Shown: positions 13,676 to 26,421 of the stretch, piece after piece
Layout: the number at the start of each line of letters is the position of its first letter
Numbering within the stretch: the first letter of the stretch is position 1
NCBI RefSeq assembly: GCF_041381155.1
Contig: NC_091134.1
Coordinates: forward strand, 54,881,944 to 54,945,943
Direction: 5' to 3'
Length of the DNA: 64,000 bases
Origin: Argopecten irradians
Lineage: Eukaryota; Mollusca; Bivalvia; Pectinida; Pectinidae
Translations under genes and position numbers: made by a program
The notes under the pieces: model-generated
The model's input: the letters and a program-made list of their open reading frames with translations, nothing else
What the model was told of the DNA's origin: nothing
The model's database searches: none

Positions 13676-16600
13676 TTTTGATAGTTGAGTTTGTTACTGC
13701 TATTTCTAAAAAAGTAATGAAGTTTCATATTTCATATATATTGTATGTTTGAAAAAGTTTGAAAAGCTTGAAGCAAGTCCTGGGCGGTAGTCATGAACTT
13801 GTTACATTGCACCGTTTTAAGGATGTAGATTTTCTTAAGAAATCGCTGAACGATTAGATGATATTTCCATATTCGATACATGCACATACGCATTATCATT
13901 TGTAAACTGATTTCATCCCCGTGTTTTAAACATTTTAAATTAAATGTCGTCATATACCTTAATTGTAATTAATACTATAGCAAGCACTGTAAACACATAT
14001 ATACATGTATATAATATTCTATCCTATTTAGTTTTGTACAGATCATCACCCAGTGAATAGTTAGCTATAGGCGTGCATTTAATGATTCGGGAGAGGATGT
14101 TACTAAGTTGGCAAAACTTGTGTCCAATCCCTGTTGTCAATAATTTACGACAATAAAAACATGTTTTAAAAAAAATGCAATTTTAATTTGATGTTATATT
14201 TCAGTCGTGCTATAGTTACAATGAGGATACCATAGTACATTTTTATGACATGAAGTATGTAAAAAAGCAAAAAATGATGAGATAAAAAAAGAATAGAAAA
14301 AAAGACTGTCACGTATACTTCAATATCTAGCGCCACTAAATCCTGGCCTGATCAGTGCATGTAGCTATCGTGAGACACTTCTCAGGCTTCGTTATTCAAT
14401 CGCATGTTTGAGGTAGCTTGCAATGTGGACCATGGACGTCTACTGATCGGATGTTGTTAGTATTTACATACAAGTTGAACCTGATCACAGGCCAATTGAG
14501 AGAATTTTATCTCGGTGTTTACAGCATTAAATATATTTTCAAAATAATAATGATGTCTTTTGTATATCAGCCTACCTACTTGGCTGACAAGTTCCAGTTT
14601 GTGGATGACATGTCAACGTAATGACTTTCATTAGAAACATTTGGTATTCCCATTTATATGTTACGGTTTTTTTTTTATTTATTTCACCTCCAGAGCGCAT
14701 TATAGATTATGTTGAGACTTCACCTAGATTTGCATGAGAAACTTTTTTTTTCATATAGAACTAATGCACATTATTAGATTTAATTTATCTCACTTCGCTT
14801 CACATTTCTATGAATAATTAGATTTGAGATTGTATAAGGACATATTTCAGCGGTAATGTCTAAGATGTTGATGAAAAAAACGTACGTTTTTGGTGATCGC
14901 TCGAATACGTCATAATCAATATTGATTTTGCGCGAAAAATTTGAATTTGGCTTAATATGTTTTATTTTATGTCCTGTTCCAATTGAACAGAAATTTGAAC
15001 ATTACCCAATATTGTTTGCAAAGAATGTCATGAATTCGTATGATGCTTTTAAACAGTCTTGTAGTGAATGTAAAAGTACTGCATCATCATTTCATTGTCT
15101 ATGAGGAAGCTTGTGTCGGTGACTTGATAAGTATCACGTTAGAAATGGAATGGAAGATAAATTGATGTTATATTTTACTTCCATATATCATTTACTTGTG
15201 CCGATTGATTGTAAAACAAGTTAATTAAGCATGATTTGTTTTAAATAAAGTAAACACGTTATTCATTTCAATGAATCAAAGTGTTCACTGTAATCCGTAA
15301 TAATTGGAGAGAGGTGCTAGATCAATGCTGAATGGTCACTTACATCTTCTACGTCCATGATTAAAGAGTGTTCACATCAATCTGTCGCTTTGGAAGAAAA
15401 TATTCGCCTCAAAAGTTTTTGATACCAAAGAAAAATTTTGCGATTCACATATGTATGAAAAACAGTTATATCAATATTCCATTCTTTCCTTGTCAGGTGG
15501 CATGCAACGTGCAGATTCAATTACTACACGTTCAGATCAAAGGTATGTGTCCCGTCCAAAAACAATGTCCGGGCAATGACACTCAACATCAGCAGTGAAC
15601 ATCAGGTCAATCTGGTAAGCCCTATCGCTTGGTAGGCAATATTTATAAAAAGTGTCACTAATGTAACGCTGGTAGAAACCGAGATCTATTATATAAGAAA
15701 ACTATAAAAATAAACAAATTATTGTGATTAAATTTATTTTTTGAAGTCCTTTAGTGTTAGATATAGTTTTTATATAAAAGTGATAGATCAGTCGCGGTGA
15801 TTGATCGATAAACTACGTTTACATTGACCTAAAGAATATCGGTAGATTTAATGTTAGTCAGATCAGTGTATAATTGAATGCTTGCGTTTTGATATTGAGT
15901 CGACACATCAATGACACAATAATAAAGAGTACATACTTGCATGCTAAGAATATTCTCGTTAAAAGAAATTTCATTGTTTTGGTGATTTGATCTTTTGGAT
16001 GGAAACGAATTCAGTCGTATTGAAAATTTAAAAAACTCTGTCCGTATTTATCTCTCGGAATAATTATGCTTATGAAACAAATTTATGCAAAGTAAGCGTC
16101 GATTTGTTTTTCCCTTAACGTTTCAAATGTTTTCTTAATAGTAATTTTATACGAACATTTGGAATAGATGCTACGAAAATTTTTTTAGGCAAAACCATTA
16201 CGTAAAATTTTAGTCAAATTGCAATGTTGGCATATTCAGTGATAGGTATATGCACAGTCCAAGTAAAAGGCCACCTGAAAATTTCGTGCTGACCAGATAA
16301 CTAGTGTAGACATTGGATGGCCAGGTCCAAGGCGATGTCCAGTCTCTATCAGATATCACCGGTATATGTTATGTTGTAATTCGTAAATGGGATCACGCCA
16401 CATCAGTGAACTTTGTAGTGATAGAAATGTCAGGATTACACATTACTATGAGTCACAAGTGTTATTTCATGAACAGAATTATATCCCTATTATGTAAAAG
16501 CTTACTCCATTTATCATTATTTTGTTTTTATTTCTTTTACTGTAAATTATTTACAGAGAGCTCACACGCGAATTTAAATGATTTTCGAATAATTGAATCA

Positions 16601-18005
16601 AACATAATTATCAATACATGTACTGTATACTCAACAGCGATTGATTGCGAATATGCTGAAATTAGTATATGCAAAAAATGAATTCCTTAACCATTCAATT
16701 TTATTATTGTATCAGAAAAAATGCTTTGATTGCATTGTTCATTCATGTGATTTGTTTGGCCTTTAAAAAGGTCGTTTTTAGGGAGGGGGAAATGTTGGTA
16801 TTTATTTATTTATTTATTTTCTATGAAAAAAAAAGATTTTTAAAGAATTGATCCTATCGACATTATGTTAATTTACTAATATGAGGTTATATTAAGTGTA
16901 TATGTGTAATATATAAGGTTTAGTTTCCAGCGATGTGTTACTGATATATTCATGTGATCCAAAGTCGCCTATTCAAAATGAAAATCAACAGAAGAAAACA
17001 TATATTTACCAACACACATGAATTGTTCCTTGAACATCAAATGACCGGTACAATTAATGTATATACTCTATTCTATAATTGCTATTTATATTATCCCCAT
17101 CCTATTGTCATTGTAATTTAACCCTCGTGTGAACTAACGTACTATCATGGTTGACGTTACTCTTCCGAAACCATTGGTTCCCCTTGTATATTCTTTTTTG
17201 TCTTTATTTAATCGCATTTTAGTTAATCGTGTTTTTATCACGTTTTTTGTTTTGTCCATATCTTTAGGCAACATATTTTCATATCATAGAGTTTACCTCA
17301 GATATACATGTTTAACAGAATATTATATCATAGGAGTTTGTAATAAAAAGAAACCACATATCGAATGTACTAGCTTTGACCACTACCATTATTATAGCAT
17401 AACCTACTTTTAAAAGTACATCTAATAGTCCAAATTGCGTTTTCGGTCGTTCATATCAGTGCGATGTTCAAAAGGTACAAGGTTCGAGATATATATACTT
17501 ATGCGAAAATAACCGCTTTATTTATAAATGAGGATACACCATTCATTCTTTATAGTAGTTAGTGGACCAAATATTCTAAATATGAAAAATATCCATTAAA
17601 AGAACAAAGAAGGTTGAAGTTATCTGCCACGAAAAAAGCATAATACAACACAAGCCTTCCAACATTATATGGTGATCAGTGACAGATAATTGAGTGGCAG
17701 AGATTTCAGTGTTTTATCAAGTCTGAATAGTCGATACGTTCAAAAAGATTTTAAAAAGATTTTATTATTGTCTCCCAGACACATTAAAATGTGTTACATG
17801 GATTATACAAATACAAGTTACATTTTTAACTGCACGTGGCAGGATGGACAACATATATATTTACCAATTACTAAAATATGGACAATTTGGAAATTAACAA
17901 TACTTATACCGTACTACTATCATAGTATACAGGAGTACTATCAGAGCGAAATTTTATATGCTTGTTGTTCTTGCATATTTGTAATTTTTGTAGATGTTTT
18001 TATAA
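13676..18005. other. No supported gene
   Basis: Longest frames are 122 codons (16,313-16,681) and 141 codons (17,690-18,115). Both are rich in Ile/Tyr/Phe, as random AT-rich frames are. A possible isolated 3' exon at about 15,498-15,597 follows a good acceptor (CATTCTTTCCTTGTCAG) and reads VACNVQIQLLHVQIKG to a TGA, but no partner exon was found. Confidence 0.35.
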
Positions 18006-18162
18006 TGAATTATTCAGATCTACCTACGGTAAATGGCCTTATCTTTGTGGAATTACCACCAATAAACACTTCGATTGAGATAACGAGAATTCAGTGTCAT
18101 ACAAATTGGCGGTAATTCCATTAAGATAAGGACATATACCGTATGGTATATCTGAATAATTA
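18006..18162. repeat. Foldback element, about 52-bp arms
   Basis: TGAATTATTCAGAT...ACGGTAAATGGCCTTATCTT...GGAATTACC at 18006-18058 is mirrored at 18111-18162. It overlaps the end of a 141-codon frame (17690-18115), which I therefore do not call a gene. Confidence 0.75.
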
Positions 18163-19946
18163 ATTATCCGCTAAAATCAATATATTGTTTTATCAAAATT
18201 TTGTCTCTCGTAAGTATTGCACGTGTATTGCGTATAAAGAGCATTAAACATTGTATTTGTCCCACGTAAAACAAAAGTAAAACGCGCAATGCAGAATGAC
18301 AGCGTTCGCTATACATATATAATCTACTACTATGGTACTTGTTTTAGTTTATATGTGAGAATGCACATGGGTCCAAATGTCGGATGTCTGTCGACGGATT
18401 TAAAAAAAATAGATATTTAAAAACCATGATTTAAAAACGATGATATCAGTAGATATTTATACTTATGACAGCAGTTTAATAGACATTACGCCTTTTAAGT
18501 GCGATAGAGTGTGTGGTGTGATAAGCATATCTGAGATGACTGATCATTCAGTACATTATGATGTCACTACAAAAGGAACTACTGGTAGTTTTATAATTAG
18601 TCCCAGACGGACTGTACGACTATATATACATGTATATCAGACAGTCAGGGACAGTGTATATCTACCCACCAGTTACAAAGTCCAGCTAGTAAGCATAGAT
18701 AGACAGATAAAATAAGTACACATGCTTCAATCGTCATATCAATATTAATAACTATCGATTTATTATTTGATTTGGAAACAAAGGGAACGTATGGGAAACA
18801 GAGAAATATAATATTGTTTTAAATATAATGTGATATGATGTTTCATACAAAATGTACTATTACTTCAAATGTGCTTTTCAGTGAAATTTATGTTGCAAGT
18901 TTTGCGCCGTACGGTATCGTGAATGTGTTTTAAATGTCAATTGATATCAGACAATAACGCCTGGTGAACACAGCGTTATCTTATTTCTTGAAATTCTTAG
19001 ATAACTTAACATTGGATTTTTGTCATACTCTTTTGTAATCAAAATCTATTTTAACGCACATCCAACTGTATTCAAAAACTTCAGATGATTCTATTTCATT
19101 TCATATCAAAATATTGCATTTTCTTAATGGAACTTCATGTTCTAGTAATTAAGACTAAGCATTGGTATATAAAGCATGGTTGATCATGTTAAATGATAAA
19201 CATTCACATGTTTTTTACCCAAAGACTTATCAATACATTCTATGTTTATTACATCATACATGATGTAAGCAGGGATAAGAGCTGATGAATCACGCTGTGC
19301 AATACAAGTGACACTGACTTCACAAATACTCATTTTGTTAATCTCGTGAAAACAAAACATGTTCAAAAAATTTCGAGATCTTTATCGTCATTATGGTCGT
19401 TTTAAGTGCGATAATGTTTTGAAGATAGCGAGAGGCCAGAGTACCAGAGGAAGAAATATCGACCAACGTCTAGTATATTTTACACATTATTAATTAATAA
19501 ACAAATCAAAGATAAGGCTACATGTTAAAGTGTCATTCGAGCAAGATTTTGATGTTAATAAATTAAAAAGATAGTGGCGAACATATGGTATCACGTCTAA
19601 CAACAATCACAGTATTTTTAACGGATTTGATGGTACTAGTTCAAACAATATTTAATTTGATATTCAGTAACATAACATGTGTGACTTTATCAATAATATG
19701 AATCGGAACTCAGGCTGTAAACGTAAATCAATATCTATTTATTTTATATCTAAATTTTGTTTGATTATCAATTCACTTACTATGTCAGAAGTACATTTGT
19801 ACTCAATATTTGGTACTTTATTTACTTAGCTATTAGTGCACGCCAGAGCTGTTAATAGGACGCTCAAATAAACAACTTGTAAGAAAGACAGTTATCAAAC
19901 AATATTATGTAATATTATTATGTGTCGGTACGTGATAACCATCACA
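18163..19946. other. Non-coding, nothing recognised
   Basis: Only short AT-rich frames, none with a motif. Confidence 0.4.
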
Positions 19947-19948
19947 TA

Positions 19949-20953
19949 CAGTCAAACCTCGATGTATCGAAGTTCAAGGGACCGTCAGAAAAACTTCGAA
20001 ATATCGAGACTTCGAATTATTCGTTTTTGAAATTAGACCTATGTTTTTTTTTACCATGACCAACTGTGGTAGTTGTTGTACATGTCGTTTCCGTTCCGTA
20101 AACTTTATAATCATTGTACCACAAGCAAAACAAAATAAAAACTAAGTATGCAATTAATCACATGTATTGCTATCGTTAGCAATACATACGTATATTATAA
20201 ACAAGACTTACGTGTACTAGGCCTAACCCATGTACAAGTGTTCGTTTGGTGACTATTAAAGCGATGGTTAATATTACGGAATGAATATAAAAACGAAAAC
20301 ACGTTGTAAAAACGAAACTAAAAAGGAGGAACCGAAAGCGCTACAACACCTTCAAAATACTTCGATTTAGAATGATCGATTTGCTCCAGAATTGTCCAGT
20401 ATGCCAAAGTTGTGCAATGTAACAGTTTTGAGTATGAGTTACTAATAATGTGGCTCGCTATTTACCGTTCCGTAAATTCTACAAACCGCTACCAATGGCG
20501 GCGGCGAACATAAAAAACGACCAACTGTATCTTTGCCTTACTAATGATTTAATAACGCAGCTTGTAAAAACAAAGCACCGGGTATCGGCCTGATTAGTGA
20601 TATTAATGATCTTGATGATATCAAGCTAGCAACACAAGCTGTCATAATCCCTATTGTCCGGCGAAGGGCCGTCGCGAGACAGCTAGGTGTGACAGCATGC
20701 CGCGGGGTATCGGCGAACACCTGATCTGTACAGGTAAATTTTTATTCGAATCATCGAGTGTCTGTTACCTATGATTCTATAACAAATGGTCCATGAAAAA
20801 GTTCGATACATCGAGAACTTCGATTCATAAAACTTCGATTCATACATGGGTTAGTTAGTAATGTTATATAGTGAAGAAATTCGGGACCAGACAAAAAGTT
20901 CGATACAGCGAGAAATTCGATTCATCGAAGTTCGAATCATCGAGGTTTGACTG
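19949..20953. mobile_element. pogo/Tigger-like non-autonomous DNA transposon
   Basis: Ends are inverted repeats beginning CAGTCAAACCTCGATG, flanked by TA on both sides (19947-19948 and 20954-20955), as expected of the Tc1/mariner pogo branch. The repeats continue with CGAAGTTC/TTCGATTCATCG motifs and are partly repeated inside near 20,790-20,850. At 1,005 bp and with no transposase ORF, it needs a transposase in trans. Confidence 0.85.
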
Positions 20954-20955
20954 TA

Positions 20956-21847
20956 CATGTTCACCGACTTTAGCGCAACTGCTCCCTAACAACACAGCAC
21001 TAAGTTAGAACGTGTGAGGAGGGGTTGCATGTTAATGATGAAATATACTATTTGCATATTAGAATACTCACGCCTTTTCCGCTTTGTAATGTAACTGGTG
21101 ATTATACTGCAACTGAAGTGGTTCATATTTGTCGAATCTGGTTATACCAGATTGTATCACTGGTGCCATTTTTATAAAGCAGAATACTGTTTTCCTCCGG
21201 AACTTACTGGTTTATTATGCCCTTAGGTATTTATCGTGTAACAATAAAATTAATAAGTATAGTCCTCCATTCTTCACTTTTAAATGCTATCTTTATTTGT
21301 TTTTTAGCATAACTGCCAAGGCCATTTAAGGCTGGGCCAGATTATGGAGACAGGGACGTCGCCGTATCCGGAAACAACAACCTACTTCATTCAGCACCTG
21401 TTTATATCAGCAAGGTCGTTCAAAACGTCGGAATGATTGTGGTATTTGATTTGAATTTTAGAGTGCTTGCTATAATTTTGTTTTTATTTTGCTAATGCTT
21501 ACAGTTTCTTTTAAAATTTTGAGGTCGTTGCTGAACGTATTTTCGATGGCATGTTCATTTCAAATACAATTTCGGTTTTTTTTTTTATTTTAATAATCCA
21601 TCATTAAAGTGTTCTGAAATTGGTATGTATAGTCATAAACTCGTGTAGTTGGATGTGGTGTCAATAAGCCGAAATAAAATATAAACGAACATAATTCATG
21701 CTAAGTGTAAACCAAGTGTTTACACAAGATATCATAGCGTCTGTGATTAAATACTATATATAATGACTTCACCTTAGGTGAACTGGACACAGTGATAATT
21801 CACAAGTACTGACCCTGACCTCTGTGCTGTGTCCTTAAGTAACCATG
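20956..21847. other. Non-coding, nothing recognised
   Basis: Spacer between the pogo-like element and the LTR element. Confidence 0.4.
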
Positions 21848-21851
21848 CTAT

Positions 21852-22609
21852 TGTAGCGTTCCGCAGGGAGCAGGTAATACAACAATTCGCAGAAGTTTTA
21901 TGTACAATTAAGTTTATTTACAATATTAACATCAGTCACAATTCACATCAAATATAGCGGTATCTTTAAGTCCTAAAACAGTAACTCCTCTTCAAACTCT
22001 AAACTCTCCAACTCTAAACTATCCGGCTCGCTAAAAACTTCCAACTAAAAACTAACAACCACTGAAACTCCCGACTCAAAACTAACGACCAAAAACTCAA
22101 AACTTCTGACCCCCGAACTATCTTACTTGCTCCTTATATACCCCTATACTCAAAACTGTATCTAAACTAGACCTAAAATAGACCTAAACTTTTGTATCTA
22201 AGTAGGGAGGGGGACATTTTAGATACCGAATGCCCGTATCTCAGAGAGTGGACCTAAATCCCATAAATCTATACTTGACCAGGGGGGAGGGGGACATTTA
22301 GATACAGAGAGCTCGGGGTACTTAGATACAGTTTGGGTTTCAGACCTAAAACTCATTAATCACTCCCAGCCCCAGAGAGCACTGCTAGCCCAGCAACCTT
22401 TATCTGCCGCGTACCTAATTTGTATCTGTCCCCTAACACCCATTCCCTCCCTTATTGAACACTAATGATATAAGAATATAGTTCTACAGTTTATACGCTA
22501 ATTACTACACACTAATGACTATTAACTAAGGATTCTACACTAGGAATATAGTTCTACAGAATATATGCTAATTACTACACACTTATGATTATTAATTAAG
22601 AATTCTACA
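21852..22609 (-). repeat. LTR (3' LTR in element orientation)
   Basis: 758 bp, TGTAG/CTACA ends on the + strand as written. It contains an internal imperfect duplication of about 80 bp around GAATATAGTTCTACAG near its right end, and two G-rich patches (GGGAGGGGGACATTT). Nearly identical to the copy at 26,422-27,182. Confidence 0.95.
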
Positions 22610-22947
22610 CTATCCCCTGCCTGCAATACGAGCTCCTGCGAGTTTATATCTACTCGACAAACTAAATAAAACTACATCATCTAGCATACGGATGTTCACA
22701 ATTAAAAGCTGATAACTCCAATCGAAATTCAATAATCCATTAGAATCATTTGATTGTCCGTCTTCAAAAAATGTTCCATTATCACTTAATCACTGGTAGA
22801 ATTAGGTGTTAACTCTATAAAATTAGTAAACACATTACAGTCAGATTTCAAATACTATAATAAGACACAAAATGTCAGCTCACTTATATATATGATCGTA
22901 CAAAGAGTCTTTTAGACTTCATATCTTTCTTCTAGTTAAAGTTCTGT

Positions 22948-23178
22948 TCACCGTTCACAGGAATCACGACCCGCGTCAGGTATGAATGACTCAGTCTTTC
23001 TTTTCTTGGACACTGGAAATTTCATTCGATTTGTTGACTTTCTTGACATTTTGGAAGACATTTCAGAGATGAAACGTTTTCGCCTGACCACAGCACTCTT
23101 CTTCGGACTTTGTATGGAACGTATATCCCTCCAGATGTCGTTGGCGATCTGGTACTCCCGAGTAAATCCCTTGGGCAT
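22948..23178 (-). CDS. Short basic ORF near the 3' LTR of the element
   Basis: 76 codons, starting MPKGFTREYQIANDIW. It has three basic clusters (KKSAVVRRKRF, SKMSRKS, SKKRKTES) that look like nuclear-localisation or nucleic-acid-binding patches. No domain recognised. It sits about 340 bp before the LTR and may be a second accessory frame or the end of a longer disrupted ORF. Confidence 0.35.
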   Translation of the reverse strand: MPKGFTREYQIANDIWRDIRSIQSPKKSAVVRRKRFISEMSSKMSRKSTNRMKFPVSKKRKTESFIPDAGRDSCER

Positions 23179-23199
23179 CTTTGATACTATGATTTAAAT

Positions 23200-24218
23200 T
23201 CCTTTCATATGTTTTAAATCCCAGTGGAATACTATTACTACTCCTTCGAACTGGCATCAATACCGTAACATTAACCTTGACAGGTGATTTTCGACTAACA
23301 CTTTTTTATCACTTTCACCACATTTACATAACTTTATGGTTGAACATCAAGTATAACTTTCATTTATTAGCCACAGCACAATCTAACCACCGTAAATCCC
23401 AATGGTAAAGGTAAATCCCAATTGCAACCGTTAATCCCAGTCGTATCTATAAATTCCAATGGTAAACGTAAATCCCAACCGTAACTGTAAATCCAGAATG
23501 AATAAACACAAAAACTCTCATGCCCCAGGCATTTTCACTTACTGCACATTATATACTCCAAATTCTTTTACATGAACTTCAGGTTTATACTTATATCCCA
23601 TGAACATAACTTTATTCTTATTTAACACTCATAATTAGAATTTTTGCTAATATGAACTTTTGCTCTACACTTCCACCAATCAGTCGAATCTTTATGATCC
23701 TTCAGAATAATCCAACATTTAAAAATGCACTTTTTATCGATATATCACGATCTTATTTTTCAATAAAACTTAAATTCCAAATATAACACACACTACCGGA
23801 ATGTAGACATACACTTTCAGAACTGACTTATATCCCAAAACTATAGAAACATTAATTATGCACTAAACTGGCCACACACACACATTATTCTATTTTTCTC
23901 TTTTTCCGTATTTGAAGAACTTATTTCACTACTTTAGCTCTGTTGGGGCAACACGCTGTAACTCTGCTGTTGTTTGCTGGATGAGTCCCCAGATTGAACA
24001 TAAAAGCTGTGGTGGAATTGCTCCTCTATTCCTTAAACCCTGGGTGGCAGTTAATGTTTTCTGAAGATCACCTTGTATATCTCCGCGAGTTGACGATTGT
24101 ACCTCCTTGATCTGGTTTCCATTGCTGCTAGTTGGTCCAAGACTTGACTATTTTGTGCTGTGTGTAGCTGCAGAAGATTTTTCAATTTTTACAGCAATAC
24201 TTTTTAAACTCAGTTCTA
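23200..24218 (-). other. Non-coding interior of LTR element
   Basis: No supported ORF. A degenerate run of AAATCCCAAT-GGTAA-like units is visible at about 23,390-23,500. Confidence 0.4.
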
Positions 24219-24599
24219 TTACACTTTCGTTGCTTTGAAAAAAGAAAGATTGTATGTTGGTGGTTCCGGTGACTCGGGATCAGGCAAGATCCCACAAATG
24301 AAATCATTTGCTGGGGAAACTGGCTGTATAGATGTTACATCATCAGCCAACGTATTGGTGAAATCTGTTTCCCTTTCATCCCTCACTGGAGTTGCTGCTC
24401 CCGAAGACATATCTGATTTTTTATGTAGCCTGGATCCTAAATGCTTTTTCAGTTTTTCGTTGGTTTGGAAACGTTTTTTACAAGTGGTACACTGGAATTC
24501 CGATAGTTCCCAAGATAAGTGTGTCTCTATATGTCGCCTTAATCCTTGTTTGGTGGTTAACTTCTTCTCACAAACGTCACAGTTGAAGGTCTTGCTCAT
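24219..24599 (-). CDS. C2H2 zinc-finger protein encoded inside the LTR element
   Basis: 126 codons from the ATG at 24599 (an upstream in-frame ATG at 24698 would add 33 residues). Starting MSKTF, it carries two C2H2 fingers: C-x2-C-x12-H-x3-H (CDVCEKK...HIETH) and C-x2-C-x12-H-x5-H (CTTCKKR...HLGSRLH). An acidic, Pro/Ser-rich tail of about 60 residues ends SFFKATKV. It lies after the pol relic and about 1.6 kb before the 3' LTR, the place env occupies in some gypsy elements. The frame is intact although pol is ruined. It could bind nucleic acid; role unknown. Confidence 0.65.
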   Translation of the reverse strand: MSKTFNCDVCEKKLTTKQGLRRHIETHLSWELSEFQCTTCKKRFQTNEKLKKHLGSRLHKKSDMSSGAATPVRDERETDFTNTLADDVTSIQPVSPANDFICGILPDPESPEPPTYNLSFFKATKV

Positions 24600-24779
24600 A
24601 CTGGTGAAAGTCCGGAATGGTCGCTGGGTCTTATAGTTAATTAACAATTTTGTCCATTTTCCCACACTGCTCAGAGGTGCCGGCCACGTTTGACACATGA
24701 CATCTACTATGAAGTTCTAGATTATGTCAATTTAATTGTTCTGACACTCATCCAACTAGTCCCGTATCTACGATCCCAT

Positions 24780-24900
24780 GATTAGCCAAAAATTAAAACT
24801 ATTCAAGTAATTATATCCTAATCTGTCAGGCTGCTTTCTCTGTCTGTTTCCCCATCTCAAGGTGTTCTTATCACCTGTAGCTGCAGTCCTGGTGGAGTAA
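24780..24900 (-). pseudogene. Probable C-terminal end of pol
   Basis: The minus strand encodes NRQRKQPDRLGYN, the basic RQRKQPDRLG-type ending common at the C-terminus of Ty3/gypsy integrases. It fixes where pol ended and shows that the zinc-finger ORF below lies downstream of pol. Confidence 0.45.
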
Positions 24901-25189
24901 TCTCAGATGAATTCAATTTCATGCCCATCATGATGAGCTTGATCAGAGTCAGGTTTGGTGTCTAGGTGTCGCTTCAGTAATTGGCTTTCTGTCACTTTCA
25001 CAGTTACTCCATATAACAGGTCACTAGCTTTATAACAATAAGTCAGGCTCATTCTTAAACAATACACCAAACCACCAGCCATATGTGTCCCATTAATTTC
25101 TCACTTACGTCATAATCCATTTTCTGTATGTGGACACAACTTTTGATTTTAGTTCTGATCAATTCATATATATTTGTTTCTCTCTCAAT

Positions 25190-25430
25190 TAAACAACAGG
25201 CATTCCATACCTCAAAATAAGTTCAAGCACTGTTTTATTTTGCAACACTCTTCGTACATTTGGTTCTCTAAAGGTCTTATATCAACATTACGCCTCCTTA
25301 ATAAACTGATCCACAACAAGGAGTATGTATTTATTTCCATCATTGGACACTGAAAACGGACCCAAAATATCCATTGCCAGGCGGTCCATAGGAGCACCTA
25401 CAACATACTGTCCAAGATGTGGATTCATCC
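25190..25430 (-). pseudogene. Integrase core relic of the LTR element
   Basis: In the minus-strand frames, HLGQYVVGAPMDRLAMDILG is followed by a frame-consistent PFSVSNDGNKYILLVVDQF, the rve-integrase start with its first catalytic Asp (MDILGPF). After a frameshift, PLENQMYEECCKI and a GMP-like stretch follow. The remaining catalytic residues are lost in indels and stops, so it is not functional. Confidence 0.75.
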
Positions 25431-26150
25431 TACCATCACACCAGTAAAACGCTGATTTCCACTTATCAACGTTTCCTTAATTCCAACAGTTACTGGATAC
25501 TTGCAGATATAGCCTCTCCCCGGACAACCTCAAGTCCAGAGATCTGTTTTACGCGTTTGTTAGGAGCCATTTTCGTCCTCACACATTTCTGTGATCCCCT
25601 GCCTAGATAAGTCCCTGGGTGCCAAGGTTGGAACGCGTCACTTATCCTTGGTAGCATATAGTCTCTACACCCGGAACACAACGAAAATGATAAAAGTATC
25701 TCAATGCGTGTTCACAACCATAACATACGACGTTCATTACAGCAAGAAACTCCTTCTTTTCGGGCTATTACCAACTATTAGAACATGCCAAACACTTTCA
25801 AGTTTTTCCTATTTTGAAATCCCATCAAAATATGGTGACACTGGACAATATACCGTTAACATTTCCACATTTCTTTCCATAGACGTCCCGTTTCAAAACC
25901 TCATTGAAACCGTCACAAGACAACTGGACAATGTTCCTATATTTCCAACGTTTCTCCGCACCAATCCACATTTTTGAAACCCCATCAAAACCGTTCAAAA
26001 CTTGAACAGCGTATGGTCAATTCCAATGGTAACTCTTGTCTGTCGCATGTTAATTAAACAATTAATCAACAATATCAAACCATAGCTCATTCACATGTCC
26101 ATTTTGATGATCCGGTCGTTTTGGCTAGTGCAGTCCTGTAGTTGATTCAA

Positions 26151-26360
26151 TTATTTGCCAGGATCCCACTGTTTTGATACAAGCTGGTTGCAATAATAAT
26201 CCAAATTATTGATAATTGTTCGAGAATAATCCAATATCTTTAAAGGTTTTCCAACTTTAAAGTACATCCTATTTCCTCGTTCCAGAAAATTGTTGTTCAG
26301 TGTAGAGTCAACAATTACAAACAGGAACAGTAGTACCAATACTGTGACATTCATCGTCAT
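26151..26360 (-). CDS. Small ORF with N-terminal hydrophobic segment just inside the 5' LTR
   Basis: 69 codons, starting MTMNVTVLVLLFLFVIVDS, which looks like a signal peptide or membrane anchor, followed by about 50 polar residues with no recognisable motif. It lies about 60 nt after the primer-binding site, where gag would be expected, but does not resemble gag. It may be a chance ORF or a remnant of a secreted or envelope-like reading frame (weak inference). Confidence 0.3.
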   Translation of the reverse strand: MTMNVTVLVLLFLFVIVDSTLNNNFLERGNRMYFKVGKPLKILDYSRTIINNLDYYCNQLVSKQWDPGK

Positions 26361-26399
26361 TTTCCAGTTACTGATAAGACACGTGTTAAAGTCCCTTCA

Positions 26400-26421
26400 T
26401 CCCACTTCTGACACCAAAATT
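26400..26421 (-). promoter_or_regulatory. Primer binding site next to 5' LTR
   Basis: Immediately inside the LTR, the minus strand reads AATTT then TGGTGTCAGAAGTGGGA, the usual form of a tRNA-derived primer-binding site (TGGTGNCAGAAGTGGGA type). The tRNA species is not assigned. Confidence 0.7.

Noticed and set aside
15368..15598. 76-codon ORF with Cys-containing end
   Set aside because: Possibly a 3' exon after a good acceptor at 15,497, but no matching donor exon or homologue; not called as a gene.
16313..16681. 122-codon ORF
   Set aside because: Composition typical of AT-rich noise, no domain, no partner exons.
17690..18115. 141-codon ORF
   Set aside because: Runs into a foldback element, starts at a non-ATG codon, Ile/Tyr-rich, no domain.
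22982..24636. + strand frames opposite the zinc-finger and basic ORFs
   Set aside because: Shadow frames of the minus-strand ORFs.
25591..25977. 128-codon + strand ORF inside the LTR element
   Set aside because: It lies antisense to the element and overlaps relic pol; no motif.
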